Shown: positions 8,009 through 16,244, counted from the first letter of the stretch. The stretch is 26,868 bases of DNA from UBA4312 sp002394635 (GCA_946539765.1 CAMNHO010000023.1:1-26868); one strand, 5' to 3'. Program-made: numbers and translations. The notes: generated by a model from the sequence alone, not told the origin.

Positions 8009-8281
8009 CTATGCTTTCTTGGCGTCAGATCCGTGACCACCAAATTTTCTTGTCGGTACGAATTCGCCTAATTTATGTCCTACCATATCTTCCGTTACAT
8101 ATACAGGGACATGCTCTTTTCCGTTGTAAACGGCAAAAGTATGCTCTACAAATGATGGGAAGATCGTGGAACGACGACTCCAAGTTTTAATGACTTCTTT
8201 TCTGCCGCTGGCATTTAATGCTTCAACTTTTTTCATTAAATGGTCATCACAGAAAGGTCCTTTTTTCAAACTACGACTCAT
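8009..8281 (-). CDS. rpsS: 30S ribosomal protein S19
   Basis: S19 forms a head complex with S13 and contacts A-site tRNA. The 90 residues begin MSRSLKKGPFCDDHLMKKV and include the family motif KTWSRRSTIFPSFVEHTFAVYNG and FGEFVP-like GEFVPTRKFGGH. The length is normal. It lies between rplB and rplV in canonical order. Confidence 0.97.
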   Translation of the reverse strand: MSRSLKKGPFCDDHLMKKVEALNASGRKEVIKTWSRRSTIFPSFVEHTFAVYNGKEHVPVYVTEDMVGHKLGEFVPTRKFGGHGSDAKKA

Positions 8282-8293
8282 TTCCTTGCCTCC

Positions 8294-9127
8294 TTACTTA
8301 CCGTTACGACGGCGAACGATTAATTTATCGCTAGCTTTCTTAGACTTACGAGTTTTAACACCCAATGCTTTTTTGCCCCAAGGTGTCATTGGTGATTTAC
8401 GTCCAATCGGAGATCTACCTTCACCACCACCATGAGGGTGATCATTCGGGTTCATAACAGAACCACGCACTGTCGGGCGAATACCCATATGACGAATACG
8501 TCCGGCTTTACCATAATTGATCAGGCTGTGGTCAGCATTTCCAACCACACCGACAGTGGCACGGCAATTAGACAATACACGTCTTACTTCACCGGAAGAC
8601 AAACGTAAGATAACATATTTTTCTTCAACACCCAGAATCTGTGCAGAGCATCCGGCACTTCTTGCCATCTGTCCACCCTTACCAGGTTTCAATTCAACAT
8701 TGTGAACGATCGTACCTTCTGGCATGTGGCGAAGTTCCATGGCGTTTCCAACCTTGATATCTTCTTCCACACCGGAAATAACCGTCATTCCTACTTTTAA
8801 TCCGGCAGGAGCGATGATGTATCTCTTTTCACCATCTGCATAGTTTAACAATGCGATATTTGCGGTACGGTTAGGATCGTATTCGATTGTCGCAACCTTT
8901 GCAGGAATGTTGTCCTTGTTACGTTTGAAATCGATAATACGATATGTTTTCTTGTGTCCAGCACCTTGATGACGTACAGTAATACGTCCTGTGTTATTAC
9001 GACCACCTTTTGATTTTTTAGGGGCCAGCAAGCTTTTTTCCGGTTTTGAAGTTGTGATTTCTTCAAATGTCAGACCTGACATTCCACGGCGGCCCGGGGT
9101 CGTTGGTTTATACTTCTTAATTGGCAT
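8294..9127 (-). CDS. rplB: 50S ribosomal protein L2
   Basis: L2 is needed for subunit joining and peptidyl transfer. The 277 residues equal the usual length. The protein starts MPIKKYKPTTPGRRGMSG and has the conserved C-terminal NPNDHPHGGGEGRSPIG with the functionally important His. The 57-base gap to rplW is much wider than at other junctions of this operon. AGGAGG lies 11 bases before the ATG, a rather long spacing. Confidence 0.97.
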   Translation of the reverse strand: MPIKKYKPTTPGRRGMSGLTFEEITTSKPEKSLLAPKKSKGGRNNTGRITVRHQGAGHKKTYRIIDFKRNKDNIPAKVATIEYDPNRTANIALLNYADGEKRYIIAPAGLKVGMTVISGVEEDIKVGNAMELRHMPEGTIVHNVELKPGKGGQMARSAGCSAQILGVEEKYVILRLSSGEVRRVLSNCRATVGVVGNADHSLINYGKAGRIRHMGIRPTVRGSVMNPNDHPHGGGEGRSPIGRKSPMTPWGKKALGVKTRKSKKASDKLIVRRRNGK

Positions 9128-9184
9128 AAACTGTTTTTCCTCCTATTCGCAATATTTATTCAGGAAATAGCGACTTCTCCCTGA

Positions 9185-9475
9185 TTATTCTTCTCCAAAA
9201 AGATCAATGGATTGACCTTCTGCAATCGTTACAACAGCTCTGTGTTCAGCCTGTGTCATTCCTGCATAGCGGCCCATTCTCTTTGGCTGTGGTTTGGTAT
9301 TCAGCATATTGACTTTTACCACTTTTACTTTAAATGCTTCCTCTACGGCTTTGCGCACTTCAACTTTGTTTACGCCTTTAGCAACCTGGAAAGTCACTTT
9401 GTTTTCTTCCGCCATCTTTTTCATACTTTTTTCAGTGATTACAGGGCGAATGATAATATCTCTATAGTCTTTCAT
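9185..9475 (-). CDS. rplW: 50S ribosomal protein L23
   Basis: L23 lies at the tunnel exit and docks trigger factor and SRP. The 96 residues (MKDYRDIIIRPVITEKSM...) include the conserved KVNMLNTKPQPKRMGRYAG loop. Its ATG overlaps the rplD stop in a TAATG junction. A short inverted repeat (TCAGG/CCTGA, 9160-9184) follows its stop, in the unusually wide gap before rplB. Confidence 0.96.
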   Translation of the reverse strand: MKDYRDIIIRPVITEKSMKKMAEENKVTFQVAKGVNKVEVRKAVEEAFKVKVVKVNMLNTKPQPKRMGRYAGMTQAEHRAVVTIAEGQSIDLFGEE

Positions 9476-10104
9476 TATGCCAACGCCTCCTCAACTTCTT
9501 TAATGGCAGCACTTGTCATAACCAGCTTCTTTGCATTTACAATATCGTATACGTTGATTCCTTTTACGGTCAGCATCTTCGTACCCGGAATATTGCGTGC
9601 AGATAAGTAAGCATTTGTTGCTTCTTCCTGGTCACCAACAATAAACAATGTTTTTGCCGGTGCATTGATTGCATCCATAATGGAAACAAATGTTTTTGTT
9701 TTTGGCTGATCGATATCGAATTTGTCGATTACGCTCATTTCTGTTTCAGCCACTTTTTCGCTTAATGCGGATTTCAAAGCCAGACGGCTTACTTTCTTAT
9801 TTACTCGGTAATGATAGTCACGAGGAACGGCACCGCCCCAAGTTCCGCCGCCTACCCACTGAGTAGCACGGATAGAACCTTGACGAGCACGACCTGTACC
9901 CTTCTGACGATAAGGCTTACGTCCACCGCCGGATACTTCTGAACGCGTTTTTGTTTTAGAAGTTCCTTGACGTCTTCCTGCCATCGTCATAACCAGCACG
10001 TCATATAACGCCTGCTGATTTGGTTCGATTCCGAAAATCGCGTCGTTTAATTCAATAGAATCTACGACAGCTCCGGTCTGGTTAATTACATCAATCTTAG
10101 CCAT
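9475..10104 (-). CDS. rplD: 50S ribosomal protein L4
   Basis: L4 lines the peptide tunnel and is the autogenous S10-operon repressor in E. coli. The 209 residues are normal in length. The long tunnel loop is present (KTRSEVSGGGRKPYRQKG at about 53-70, then TGRARQGSIR). Start and stop both overlap their neighbours through TAATG (with rplC upstream and rplW downstream). A structured leader precedes rpsJ and is a candidate L4 target. Confidence 0.97.
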   Translation of the reverse strand: MAKIDVINQTGAVVDSIELNDAIFGIEPNQQALYDVLVMTMAGRRQGTSKTKTRSEVSGGGRKPYRQKGTGRARQGSIRATQWVGGGTWGGAVPRDYHYRVNKKVSRLALKSALSEKVAETEMSVIDKFDIDQPKTKTFVSIMDAINAPAKTLFIVGDQEEATNAYLSARNIPGTKMLTVKGINVYDIVNAKKLVMTSAAIKEVEEALA

Positions 10105-10790
10105 TATTGAACCTCCTTGCTGTAGTCAATTAAAGTAACAGGCTCAGAGTTTCCTTTCGAAGTCTTTGCTGTACGAATCATCACAAGACCTTTTTTAGGA
10201 CCCGGAACATTTCCTTTAATTAATACATAATTGTTTTCGACATCTACTTTGATTACTGTCAAGTTCTGGCTGGTAGTGCGGTATCCGCCTTCCTGACCAG
10301 GCATCACAGTACCCTTCATAATGCGTCCCTGACGTGAAGTAATACCGTTGGTGGACAGTGAACCGATGTGACGAATATTCTTGGAACCACCGTGGCTTTT
10401 AGGCCCCTGGTGCGCATTGTTACGAACGATCGTACCGTTGTAACCTTTTCCCTTGCTTGTTCCGATTACATCGACTGTTTCACCGGCTTCAAAAATATCA
10501 ACCTTTACCAAGTCTCCAACATTTACATCCAGTTCACAGTCACGTACTTCGCGAATAAAGCGCTTAGCGCTTGTGTTAGCCTTTTTACAGTGACCAACAA
10601 CTGCTTTTGTTGTACGTTTTTCTTTGATTTCTTCAAATCCTAACTGAATAGCATTGTATCCATCTGTTTCAACAGTTTTCTTCTGAAGAACAACATTTGG
10701 AGTTGCTTCAACTACAGTTACAGGAATCAAGTCTCCATCAACTGTAAAGACCTGAGTCATTCCCAATTTTCTTCCTAATATACCTTTCAT
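10104..10790 (-). CDS. rplC: 50S ribosomal protein L3
   Basis: L3 is an assembly initiator near the peptidyl transferase centre. It begins MKGILGRKLGMTQVF and contains GTSKGKGYNGTIVRN and GNVPGPKKGLVMIRTA. At 228 residues it is about 19 longer than B. subtilis L3. The difference lies partly in the central loop (GSLSTNGITSRQGRIMKG) and in a short C-terminal tail. GGAGGT precedes the ATG. The stop overlaps rplD (TAATG). Confidence 0.96.
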   Translation of the reverse strand: MKGILGRKLGMTQVFTVDGDLIPVTVVEATPNVVLQKKTVETDGYNAIQLGFEEIKEKRTTKAVVGHCKKANTSAKRFIREVRDCELDVNVGDLVKVDIFEAGETVDVIGTSKGKGYNGTIVRNNAHQGPKSHGGSKNIRHIGSLSTNGITSRQGRIMKGTVMPGQEGGYRTTSQNLTVIKVDVENNYVLIKGNVPGPKKGLVMIRTAKTSKGNSEPVTLIDYSKEVQ

Positions 10791-10805
10791 CTCACGACAC
10801 CTCCA

Positions 10806-11117
10806 TTAAAGTTTAATTTCGATGTCCACACCACTAGGAAGATCTAATCTCTGCAATGAATCAATAGTTTCCTTTGTTGGTGCAACAATCTCAATCAAAC
10901 GCTTATGCGTACGAATTTCAAATTGTTCACGTGAATCTTTATACTTGTGAACAGCACGTAAAATTGTTACAACTTGTTTTTCCGTTGGTAACGGAACCGG
11001 GCCAACTACTTTTTTAGCTCCGTGTTTTGTCGCTGCTTCGACAATTTTTTTAGCACTATCATCCAAGATGCGGTGCTCATACGCCTTAAGGCGAATTCTC
11101 ATTGTGTTGTTTGCCAT
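10806..11117 (-). CDS. rpsJ: 30S ribosomal protein S10
   Basis: S10 belongs to the small-subunit head and, as NusE, takes part in antitermination. The 103 residues (MANNTMRIRLKAYEHRILD...) show the conserved GPVPLPTEK loop and KDSREQFEIRTHKRLIEI. It is the first gene of the S10-spc operon. An AAGGAG lies before the ATG, and a promoter plus leader with two hairpins lie upstream. Confidence 0.97.
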   Translation of the reverse strand: MANNTMRIRLKAYEHRILDDSAKKIVEAATKHGAKKVVGPVPLPTEKQVVTILRAVHKYKDSREQFEIRTHKRLIEIVAPTKETIDSLQRLDLPSGVDIEIKL

Positions 11118-11165
11118 GTTAACTCCTTTCGTTTATTCTAGATAAACATGCTCCATGCGAATTAC

Positions 11166-11227
11166 CTGACGCCACCCATGACAACGCTTTTCAGTGGGTC
11201 AGCAACCTCGCACTTCCACGCAGTGCG
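11166..11227 (-). ncRNA. Structured 5' leader of the S10 operon
   Basis: In the predicted mRNA leader of rpsJ the first hairpin starts at about the transcription start (CGCACT / AGTGCG, 11209-11227). A second, longer one is CTGACCCAC paired with GTGG-C-GTCAG, with one bulged C and a 17-18 base loop (11166-11202). No T-tract follows either, so they look like a protein-binding leader, not a terminator. S10-operon autoregulation through L4 is known in other bacteria; this specific leader is an inference. Confidence 0.5.
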
Positions 11228-11232
11228 TTAAG

Positions 11233-11261
11233 AGTTTAGCATAAAAAAACAGGGGTTTCAA
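11233..11261 (-). promoter_or_regulatory. Promoter of the S10 operon
   Basis: The minus strand reads TTGAAA (11256-11261), 17 bases, then TAAACT (11233-11238) preceded by TGC, an extended -10. The -35 lies in the loop of the upstream terminator hairpin. It is the best sigma-A-type match between that terminator and rpsJ. Confidence 0.6.
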
Positions 11262-11270
11262 CCCTGTTTT
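11243..11270 (-). terminator. Rho-independent terminator upstream of rpsJ
   Basis: A 9-bp stem (AAAACAGGG / CCCTGTTTT) with a 7-base loop is followed on the minus strand by seven T. It ends the transcript of the membrane-protein/aminopeptidase pair. The plus strand also has a T-tract a few bases further on, but no plus-strand gene ends here. Confidence 0.85.
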
Positions 11271-11367
11271 ACACTTTTTTTTGCGTTTTTTTCCACATTG
11301 ATTACTATCCTAAAACATGTACATTTTTGTTCGTATTTATAGACAAATGTTCGCTATATCGGGACAC

Positions 11368-11967
11368 TTATTCGTCCAGCAGATCATAGGCCGCCACTTC
11401 CTGGCTAAATCGGCGTTTAGTAAAGAAATAGGTTACCAGCAGGAAGATCAAGGAAGCATCCAATGTCATTGGTACTAAAAACTTAAAGGCTATGCAGATT
11501 GCAAACGTAATTCCATCCATAAACAAGAATCGATTGTCTTCCGGCATATACATATGGATAACACGATATTTTAATCGCAGATTTACCACCAGCAGAACCA
11601 GACCAATGCTTCCAACAATGGCATCCACCGCAAAATGGATCACAAACTGTCTTGCGATAATAGCCCGTATGAAAAACAGAACAAGTGTTCCGGTCATGAT
11701 GATCATCATCCCCGACAACATGATTTTGGTCTTGTCATCTTCAATCTGCCGGTGTGTGAACTTTTTGTACTCCTCGGTATTCTGCAATGTTTTCAGATTT
11801 GGTTTGTCACTTAGCTTGTCAGCATTATTTATATAGTACAACCCTAATAAACGTTTGATTGCCGGTTCAATCTGTTTCCTGTCGATACTGCGCAGAAAGC
11901 TCTGAACCTTCTTGTCTTCCGGTATCGTTATCGTTTTATCCAGCCAATTATACTCTCTGGTCTTCAT
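11368..11967 (-). CDS. Hypothetical membrane protein, four predicted TM segments
   Basis: I do not recognise a family. From the ATG chosen the protein has 199 residues: a charged N-terminal cytoplasmic part of about 85 residues, then hydrophobic segments IMLSGMMIIMTGTLVLFFI, HFAVDAIVGSIGLVLLVV, FMDGITFAICIAFKFLV and ASLIFLLVTYFF. The gene overlaps the end of the aminopeptidase gene by 20 bases in another frame, so it is probably translationally coupled. Starts at 11991 or 12000 are possible and none has a strong Shine-Dalgarno sequence. It ends about 100 bases before a strong terminator. Confidence 0.75.
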   Translation of the reverse strand: MKTREYNWLDKTITIPEDKKVQSFLRSIDRKQIEPAIKRLLGLYYINNADKLSDKPNLKTLQNTEEYKKFTHRQIEDDKTKIMLSGMMIIMTGTLVLFFIRAIIARQFVIHFAVDAIVGSIGLVLLVVNLRLKYRVIHMYMPEDNRFLFMDGITFAICIAFKFLVPMTLDASLIFLLVTYFFTKRRFSQEVAAYDLLDE

Positions 11968-13282
11968 AGAATCGTACTTTCTGTGCTTCATCGATTTCAA
12001 TATTTGTATTGAAGAACTGTTTTAATGCACAAATCGCATAGGCTGTATCATCCACACCTGCAGTCTCGTAGCAAGAATGCATTGCCAGCTGCGCCAGTCC
12101 GATATCCAAAGCGTGTACGCTCACCTGCGTATTGGAAAGATTTCCCAGTGTCGACCCTCCAACCGAGTCGCTGCGGTTTGCAAAAGGTTGTACTGGCACA
12201 TCGGCCATTTTACAGATTTTTTTGAATACAGATCGACTGAACGCATCTGTCGTATACTTTTGATTTGCTGCTTCTTTAATGACAATTCCCTTGTTCATAT
12301 AGGAACAGTTGACCGCATCTGTCTTCTCCGGATGATTCGGATGAACCGCATGCGCATTATCACAGCTGACAAGGAACGATTTTGATACCGCCTGATAATA
12401 TTCATCATCACTCTTTTTCAATGCACCGTTAATACGTTTCAACGTATCCTTTAAGAAAGTGGACATCGCTCCTTGTTTTGTGTTGGATCCCACTTCTTCA
12501 TTGTCAAAGCAGCAATAAACATTCACCGCATGCGGGTTGTTTCCTTCCAAGAATCCTTTTAAAGATGAGAAGGCGCATTGCAGGTCATCCAGTTTCCCGG
12601 AAGAGACAAATTCATCTTTCCATCCCCAGATTACCGGTTTCTGGCGGTTGACCAAGAATAGATCCTTTCCAATCACTTCACTGACTTCTACACCCAGTTC
12701 ATCGGCAACCATCTGATCAAAAGCACCTTTTTTCAGTGCGCCAGTTGAAAACAACGGGCACAGATCGATTTGACGATTATATTTATAGCCGTCATTGATC
12801 TGTCGATTGAAATGGATAGCGACATTCGGAATCAATAAAATATCTTTATCAAGATATAATAAACGACTTTCGATGCCGTCGGCCGTTTCGACCAACACAC
12901 GGCCTGCGATACTTAGCGGACGATCAAACCATGTATTATCGATCATTCCACCATAACCTTCTACATCCAGTTTCAGATATTCACCTGGACCTTCCAGCTC
13001 CGGCACAGTCTTCACCTTGTACGTTGGTGAATCGGAATGGGAAGCAGCAATCTGGAAATGGTAATCATCCAGCTGGCTTCCAAGTTTAAAAGCGATAATG
13101 CTCGAATGGTTTCGTATTGTATAATATGCCTTTCCTTTTTCCAGGATCCAAGCTTTTCCTTCTGGTACATATATAAATCCCGCCTCTTCCAGATAATTGC
13201 GAATTGTCCGAATAGAGTGGAACATGCTTGGACTGGACTGAATAAAATCCAATAATTCCTTAGATACTTCCAAATGATTCAT
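11948..13282 (-). CDS. M18 family aminopeptidase (aspartyl aminopeptidase type)
   Basis: This 444-residue protein is a cytosolic metallo-aminopeptidase of family M18 that removes N-terminal residues from peptides. The co-catalytic metal ligands expected for the family are visible: H82 in SHSDSP, D232 in KLDDL, E262/E263 in NEEVGS, D308 in SCDNAH and H390 in VSVHALD. AGGAGG precedes the ATG. The gene follows the permease gene behind a terminator; a TATCAT -10-like box sits just after the T-tract without a clear -35. Peptide breakdown next to an amino-acid transporter is plausible. Substrate preference cannot be read from the sequence. Confidence 0.92.
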   Translation of the reverse strand: MNHLEVSKELLDFIQSSPSMFHSIRTIRNYLEEAGFIYVPEGKAWILEKGKAYYTIRNHSSIIAFKLGSQLDDYHFQIAASHSDSPTYKVKTVPELEGPGEYLKLDVEGYGGMIDNTWFDRPLSIAGRVLVETADGIESRLLYLDKDILLIPNVAIHFNRQINDGYKYNRQIDLCPLFSTGALKKGAFDQMVADELGVEVSEVIGKDLFLVNRQKPVIWGWKDEFVSSGKLDDLQCAFSSLKGFLEGNNPHAVNVYCCFDNEEVGSNTKQGAMSTFLKDTLKRINGALKKSDDEYYQAVSKSFLVSCDNAHAVHPNHPEKTDAVNCSYMNKGIVIKEAANQKYTTDAFSRSVFKKICKMADVPVQPFANRSDSVGGSTLGNLSNTQVSVHALDIGLAQLAMHSCYETAGVDDTAYAICALKQFFNTNIEIDEAQKVRFYEDQRV

Positions 13283-13307
13283 ATTTTCCTCCTGTTGATC
13301 AAATGAT

Positions 13308-13337
13308 AAAAAAGAAACCAGCCATGACTGGTTTCTT
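13308..13337 (-). terminator. Rho-independent terminator of the permease gene
   Basis: A 10-bp stem (AAGAAACCAG / CTGGTTTCTT) with a 6-base loop is followed on the minus strand by six T. It lies directly after the permease stop codon. Confidence 0.88.
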
Positions 13338-13343
13338 AATGAA

Positions 13344-14777
13344 CTATGCTTGTGCGTCCTGATGTTTACGGATCTGTGGCAAAATCAAGCCCAATGCAAC
13401 CAATACTAATGGCGTAACGATATTCAAACACATTGTAAATGTATCTGTTGAATACATACCTAGTATACAACAAGCTGCTGTAACTCCGAAACACCAAATA
13501 CCTAATGCGACACCTAAACCATTGTTTTTAACAAACTGGTATTCACGAGGGAATTTTTCTGACTGTTTCTTCAAGAAAATATATGCCCAGAATGTCCACA
13601 AGTAACGCATCGGCATACATACGGAATTCAGTTTATTCAACTGTGCCAATACAGTTGCAGCCCCTGGTACAAACGTCTGAATCAAAATAATACTTCCGGA
13701 TAATGCAATAACCATTTTAATTCCGTTGATATATGCACCGTTTTTATTCTGCTTTAATAATCCTTTAGGGATATACTGACTGGTATTCGGATCACCTAAT
13801 AACATACGTAATGGAGCATCGATACTAACAACCAGTGTAGAGAACTGTCCAATTGCGTTGCAGGCTGCATAAATGATCATGAGCAGATTTCCTACTCCAT
13901 AGTACTGACCCAATTTCTGGAATGCAATATAAGCACCATTGGCAATATACGAAGTCTTTACTTCTTCTGTTGCAAAAACAACGGATGGATCAAACATCAT
14001 GCCCATCGCAATGGTTCCTAATAAAGCACAAATGATAACCATGATAGCGGCAAACATCATACTCTTAGGGAATGCTTTTGCCGGATTTCCTTCCATCTTG
14101 TTTACATATGGCGAAATCTTTTCAATACCACCAACTGCGAAAACCAGAATAGATAAGCTCGTGAAGTAGTTTACATCAAATGTAGGAATCAAGTTCTTTA
14201 AGCTCAGATCCAGATGTGCATACCCACCACCAGGATTAATAGCTGGAGCAGCGAACATCATCAAAATGTAAAGAATGCTCATAACAAACATACTTGATCC
14301 TGCTAACGTTGCCAGCTTCTTCAATGGGTTCAGTCCTTTAGAAGCAACCCAGCAGAAGAATAGGAATACAGCTAAAGTCGCCAACTGTACCCATAATGTT
14401 GGGAATGTATCATACGTTTCAGCATTTTGGAAAACCATCCAGCTCAAAGCTTTCAGTCCACCGGATCCTTTGGAAGCAATGTAAGTAACATGACAAGCCC
14501 AATAAGTCCATCCTGCATAATAAGCAACTTTAGAGCCGGTTGTTTCCTGTACCCATGAAGTTACGCCTCCACCAAGGTCTTTAAATGCAGAGCCTAATTC
14601 ACCAACCATCAATGCGTTTGGTACAAAGTACAGTGCGAACATCAGGATCCAGGAGAAAATAACCTGAGTCCCGTTGAAGTACATATATCCGTTTACGACA
14701 TTTCCGAAGCCCCACAGAGTTGAGAAACACATAAAGGATAACATATACCATTTAATTTTTTTCTGAGAATTATCCAT
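13344..14777 (-). CDS. APC superfamily amino-acid permease
   Basis: The 477 residues are almost all hydrophobic, with about 12 predicted membrane segments. The first one carries the glycine-rich break GFGNVVNG, typical of APC-fold transporters. The overall pattern, including GGGVTSWVQETTGSKVAYYAGW and FAVGGIEKISPYVNKMEG, resembles glutamate/GABA-antiporter-like and YjeM-like permeases. The exact substrate is unknown. It has its own promoter with direct repeats upstream and its own terminator, so it is a monocistronic unit between tuf and the aminopeptidase. AAGGAGA precedes the ATG. Confidence 0.88.
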   Translation of the reverse strand: MDNSQKKIKWYMLSFMCFSTLWGFGNVVNGYMYFNGTQVIFSWILMFALYFVPNALMVGELGSAFKDLGGGVTSWVQETTGSKVAYYAGWTYWACHVTYIASKGSGGLKALSWMVFQNAETYDTFPTLWVQLATLAVFLFFCWVASKGLNPLKKLATLAGSSMFVMSILYILMMFAAPAINPGGGYAHLDLSLKNLIPTFDVNYFTSLSILVFAVGGIEKISPYVNKMEGNPAKAFPKSMMFAAIMVIICALLGTIAMGMMFDPSVVFATEEVKTSYIANGAYIAFQKLGQYYGVGNLLMIIYAACNAIGQFSTLVVSIDAPLRMLLGDPNTSQYIPKGLLKQNKNGAYINGIKMVIALSGSIILIQTFVPGAATVLAQLNKLNSVCMPMRYLWTFWAYIFLKKQSEKFPREYQFVKNNGLGVALGIWCFGVTAACCILGMYSTDTFTMCLNIVTPLVLVALGLILPQIRKHQDAQA

Positions 14778-14811
14778 TATATTTCATTCTCTCCTTTCAA
14801 AACATACACTG

Positions 14812-14840
14812 ATTATCACATTTTTTTACATAATTGTAAA
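14812..14840 (-). promoter_or_regulatory. Promoter of the APC permease gene
   Basis: The minus strand reads TTTACA (14835-14840), a 17-base spacer, then GATAAT (14812-14817) preceded by TGT, an extended -10. The start of transcription would lie about 28 bases before the ATG. An imperfect palindrome with TGTAAA and TTTACA ends (14835-14859) overlaps the -35 and may be an operator. Confidence 0.75.
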
Positions 14841-14902
14841 GCATGTAACAACATTTACAACATATTGTATACGTATTGAAAACATTTAGTTATGGTTAAT
14901 TG

Positions 14903-14933
14903 TTATTTTTCATTAACTTGCTTTATTTTTCAT
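14903..14933 (-). repeat. Two direct repeats upstream of the permease promoter
   Basis: TTATTTTTCAT occurs twice on the plus strand (14903-14913 and 14923-14933), exactly 20 bases apart, i.e. about two helical turns. They lie about 65-95 bases upstream of the permease -35 box. An activator or repressor site is possible; they could also be chance repeats in an AT-rich stretch. Confidence 0.45.
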
Positions 14934-14963
14934 CAATGAAACCATTTTGCGATTCTCTTACAT

Positions 14964-14989
14964 AAAAAAATGGTGCCGAAGCACCATTT
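14964..14989 (-). terminator. Rho-independent terminator of tuf (str operon)
   Basis: On the minus strand the stem AAATGGTGC / GCACCATTT closes on a TTCG tetraloop and runs into seven T. This is a textbook strong terminator, 21 bases after the tuf stop. Confidence 0.93.
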
Positions 14990-15009
14990 ATAGATCCTAT
15001 TAAAATAGA

Positions 15010-16194
15010 TTACTCATCAATTTCAATAACGTTTCCAGCACCTACAGTGTGTCCACCTTCACGGATAGAGAAACGAGTACCGTTTTCCAATGCGATTGGA
15101 GCGATCAGTTCAACGTTCATTTCTACGTTGTCACCAGGCATAACCATGTCTGTTCCTTCCGGTAATGTGATAACACCAGTCACGTCAGTTGTACGGAAAT
15201 AGAACTGAGGACGATAGTTAGATACGAATGGAGTGTGACGTCCACCTTCTTCTTTAGTCAGTACATATACCTGAGCCTTAAACTTAGTATGAGGATGTAC
15301 TGTTCCTGGTTTAGCTAAAACCTGTCCACGCTGAATTTCAGTACGTGCGATACCACGTAACAGAGCACCAATGTTGTCACCAGCCTGTGCTTCGTCCAAC
15401 TGTTTGTGGAACATTTCCAGACCTGTGATAACTGTAGTTTGTGTATCTTTGATACCAACGATTTCTACCTGGTCACTTAAGTGAGCTGTACCACGTTCAA
15501 CACGTCCTGTAGCAACTGTACCACGACCAGAAATAGTCATAACGTCTTCGACTGCCATCAAGAATGGTTTATCGATGTCACGTTCAGGGTTTGGAATCCA
15601 GCTGTCAACTGCGTCCATCAAATCTAAAATGGACTGTTCAGCATCTTTGTCGCCTTCCAATGCTTTTAAAGCAGATCCACGGATGATTGGAGTATCGTCA
15701 CCGTCGAAGTCATATTCGTTCAACAGTTCACGTACTTCCATTTCTACTAAGTCGATCAACTCTTCATCATCGACCATATCACATTTATTTAAATAAACTA
15801 CCATGTAAGGAACGCCTACCTGACGAGCCAGCAAGATGTGCTCACGAGTCTGAGGCATAGGTCCATCAGATGCAGCAACAACCAGGATCGCACCATCCAT
15901 CTGAGCAGCACCAGTGATCATGTTCTTAACGTAGTCAGCGTGGCCCGGGCAGTCCACGTGTGCATAGTGACGTTTTTCTGTCTGGTATTCAACGTGTGCA
16001 GTGTTGATAGTGATTCCACGTTCTTTTTCTTCTGGAGCACCATCGATTTCGTCATAAGCAGTGGCCTTAGCCATACCTTTTTCGCCTAATACTTTAGTGA
16101 TAGCAGCAGTTAAAGTTGTTTTACCATGGTCAACGTGACCGATTGTTCCAATATTTACATGGACTTTACTTCTGTCAAATTTTTCCTTAGCCAT
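15010..16194 (-). CDS. tuf: Elongation factor Tu
   Basis: EF-Tu delivers aminoacyl-tRNA to the ribosome as a GTP complex. The 394 residues contain GHVDHGKT (19-26), DCPGH (81-85) and NKCD (136-139), followed by domains 2 and 3 with the C-terminal FYFRTTDVTG and REGGHTVGAGNV motifs. It is the last gene of the str operon, 79 bases after fusA, with AGGAGG before the ATG. A weak internal promoter may lie in the gap. In many Bacillota tuf is followed by rpsJ; here a permease unit follows. Confidence 0.98.
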   Translation of the reverse strand: MAKEKFDRSKVHVNIGTIGHVDHGKTTLTAAITKVLGEKGMAKATAYDEIDGAPEEKERGITINTAHVEYQTEKRHYAHVDCPGHADYVKNMITGAAQMDGAILVVAASDGPMPQTREHILLARQVGVPYMVVYLNKCDMVDDEELIDLVEMEVRELLNEYDFDGDDTPIIRGSALKALEGDKDAEQSILDLMDAVDSWIPNPERDIDKPFLMAVEDVMTISGRGTVATGRVERGTAHLSDQVEIVGIKDTQTTVITGLEMFHKQLDEAQAGDNIGALLRGIARTEIQRGQVLAKPGTVHPHTKFKAQVYVLTKEEGGRHTPFVSNYRPQFYFRTTDVTGVITLPEGTDMVMPGDNVEMNVELIAPIALENGTRFSIREGGHTVGAGNVIEIDE

Positions 16195-16244
16195 TTTGCT
16201 AATTCCTCCTATTTTTCTTTTTTTTGTTTAACACATACAAACTA

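Noticed and set aside
11328..11353. Two GTTCG-containing motifs 20 bases apart, resembling LexA (SOS) boxes
   Set aside because: Neither has the second half-site of the Bacillota LexA consensus CGAAC-N4-GTTCG, and no promoter or SOS gene is next to them.
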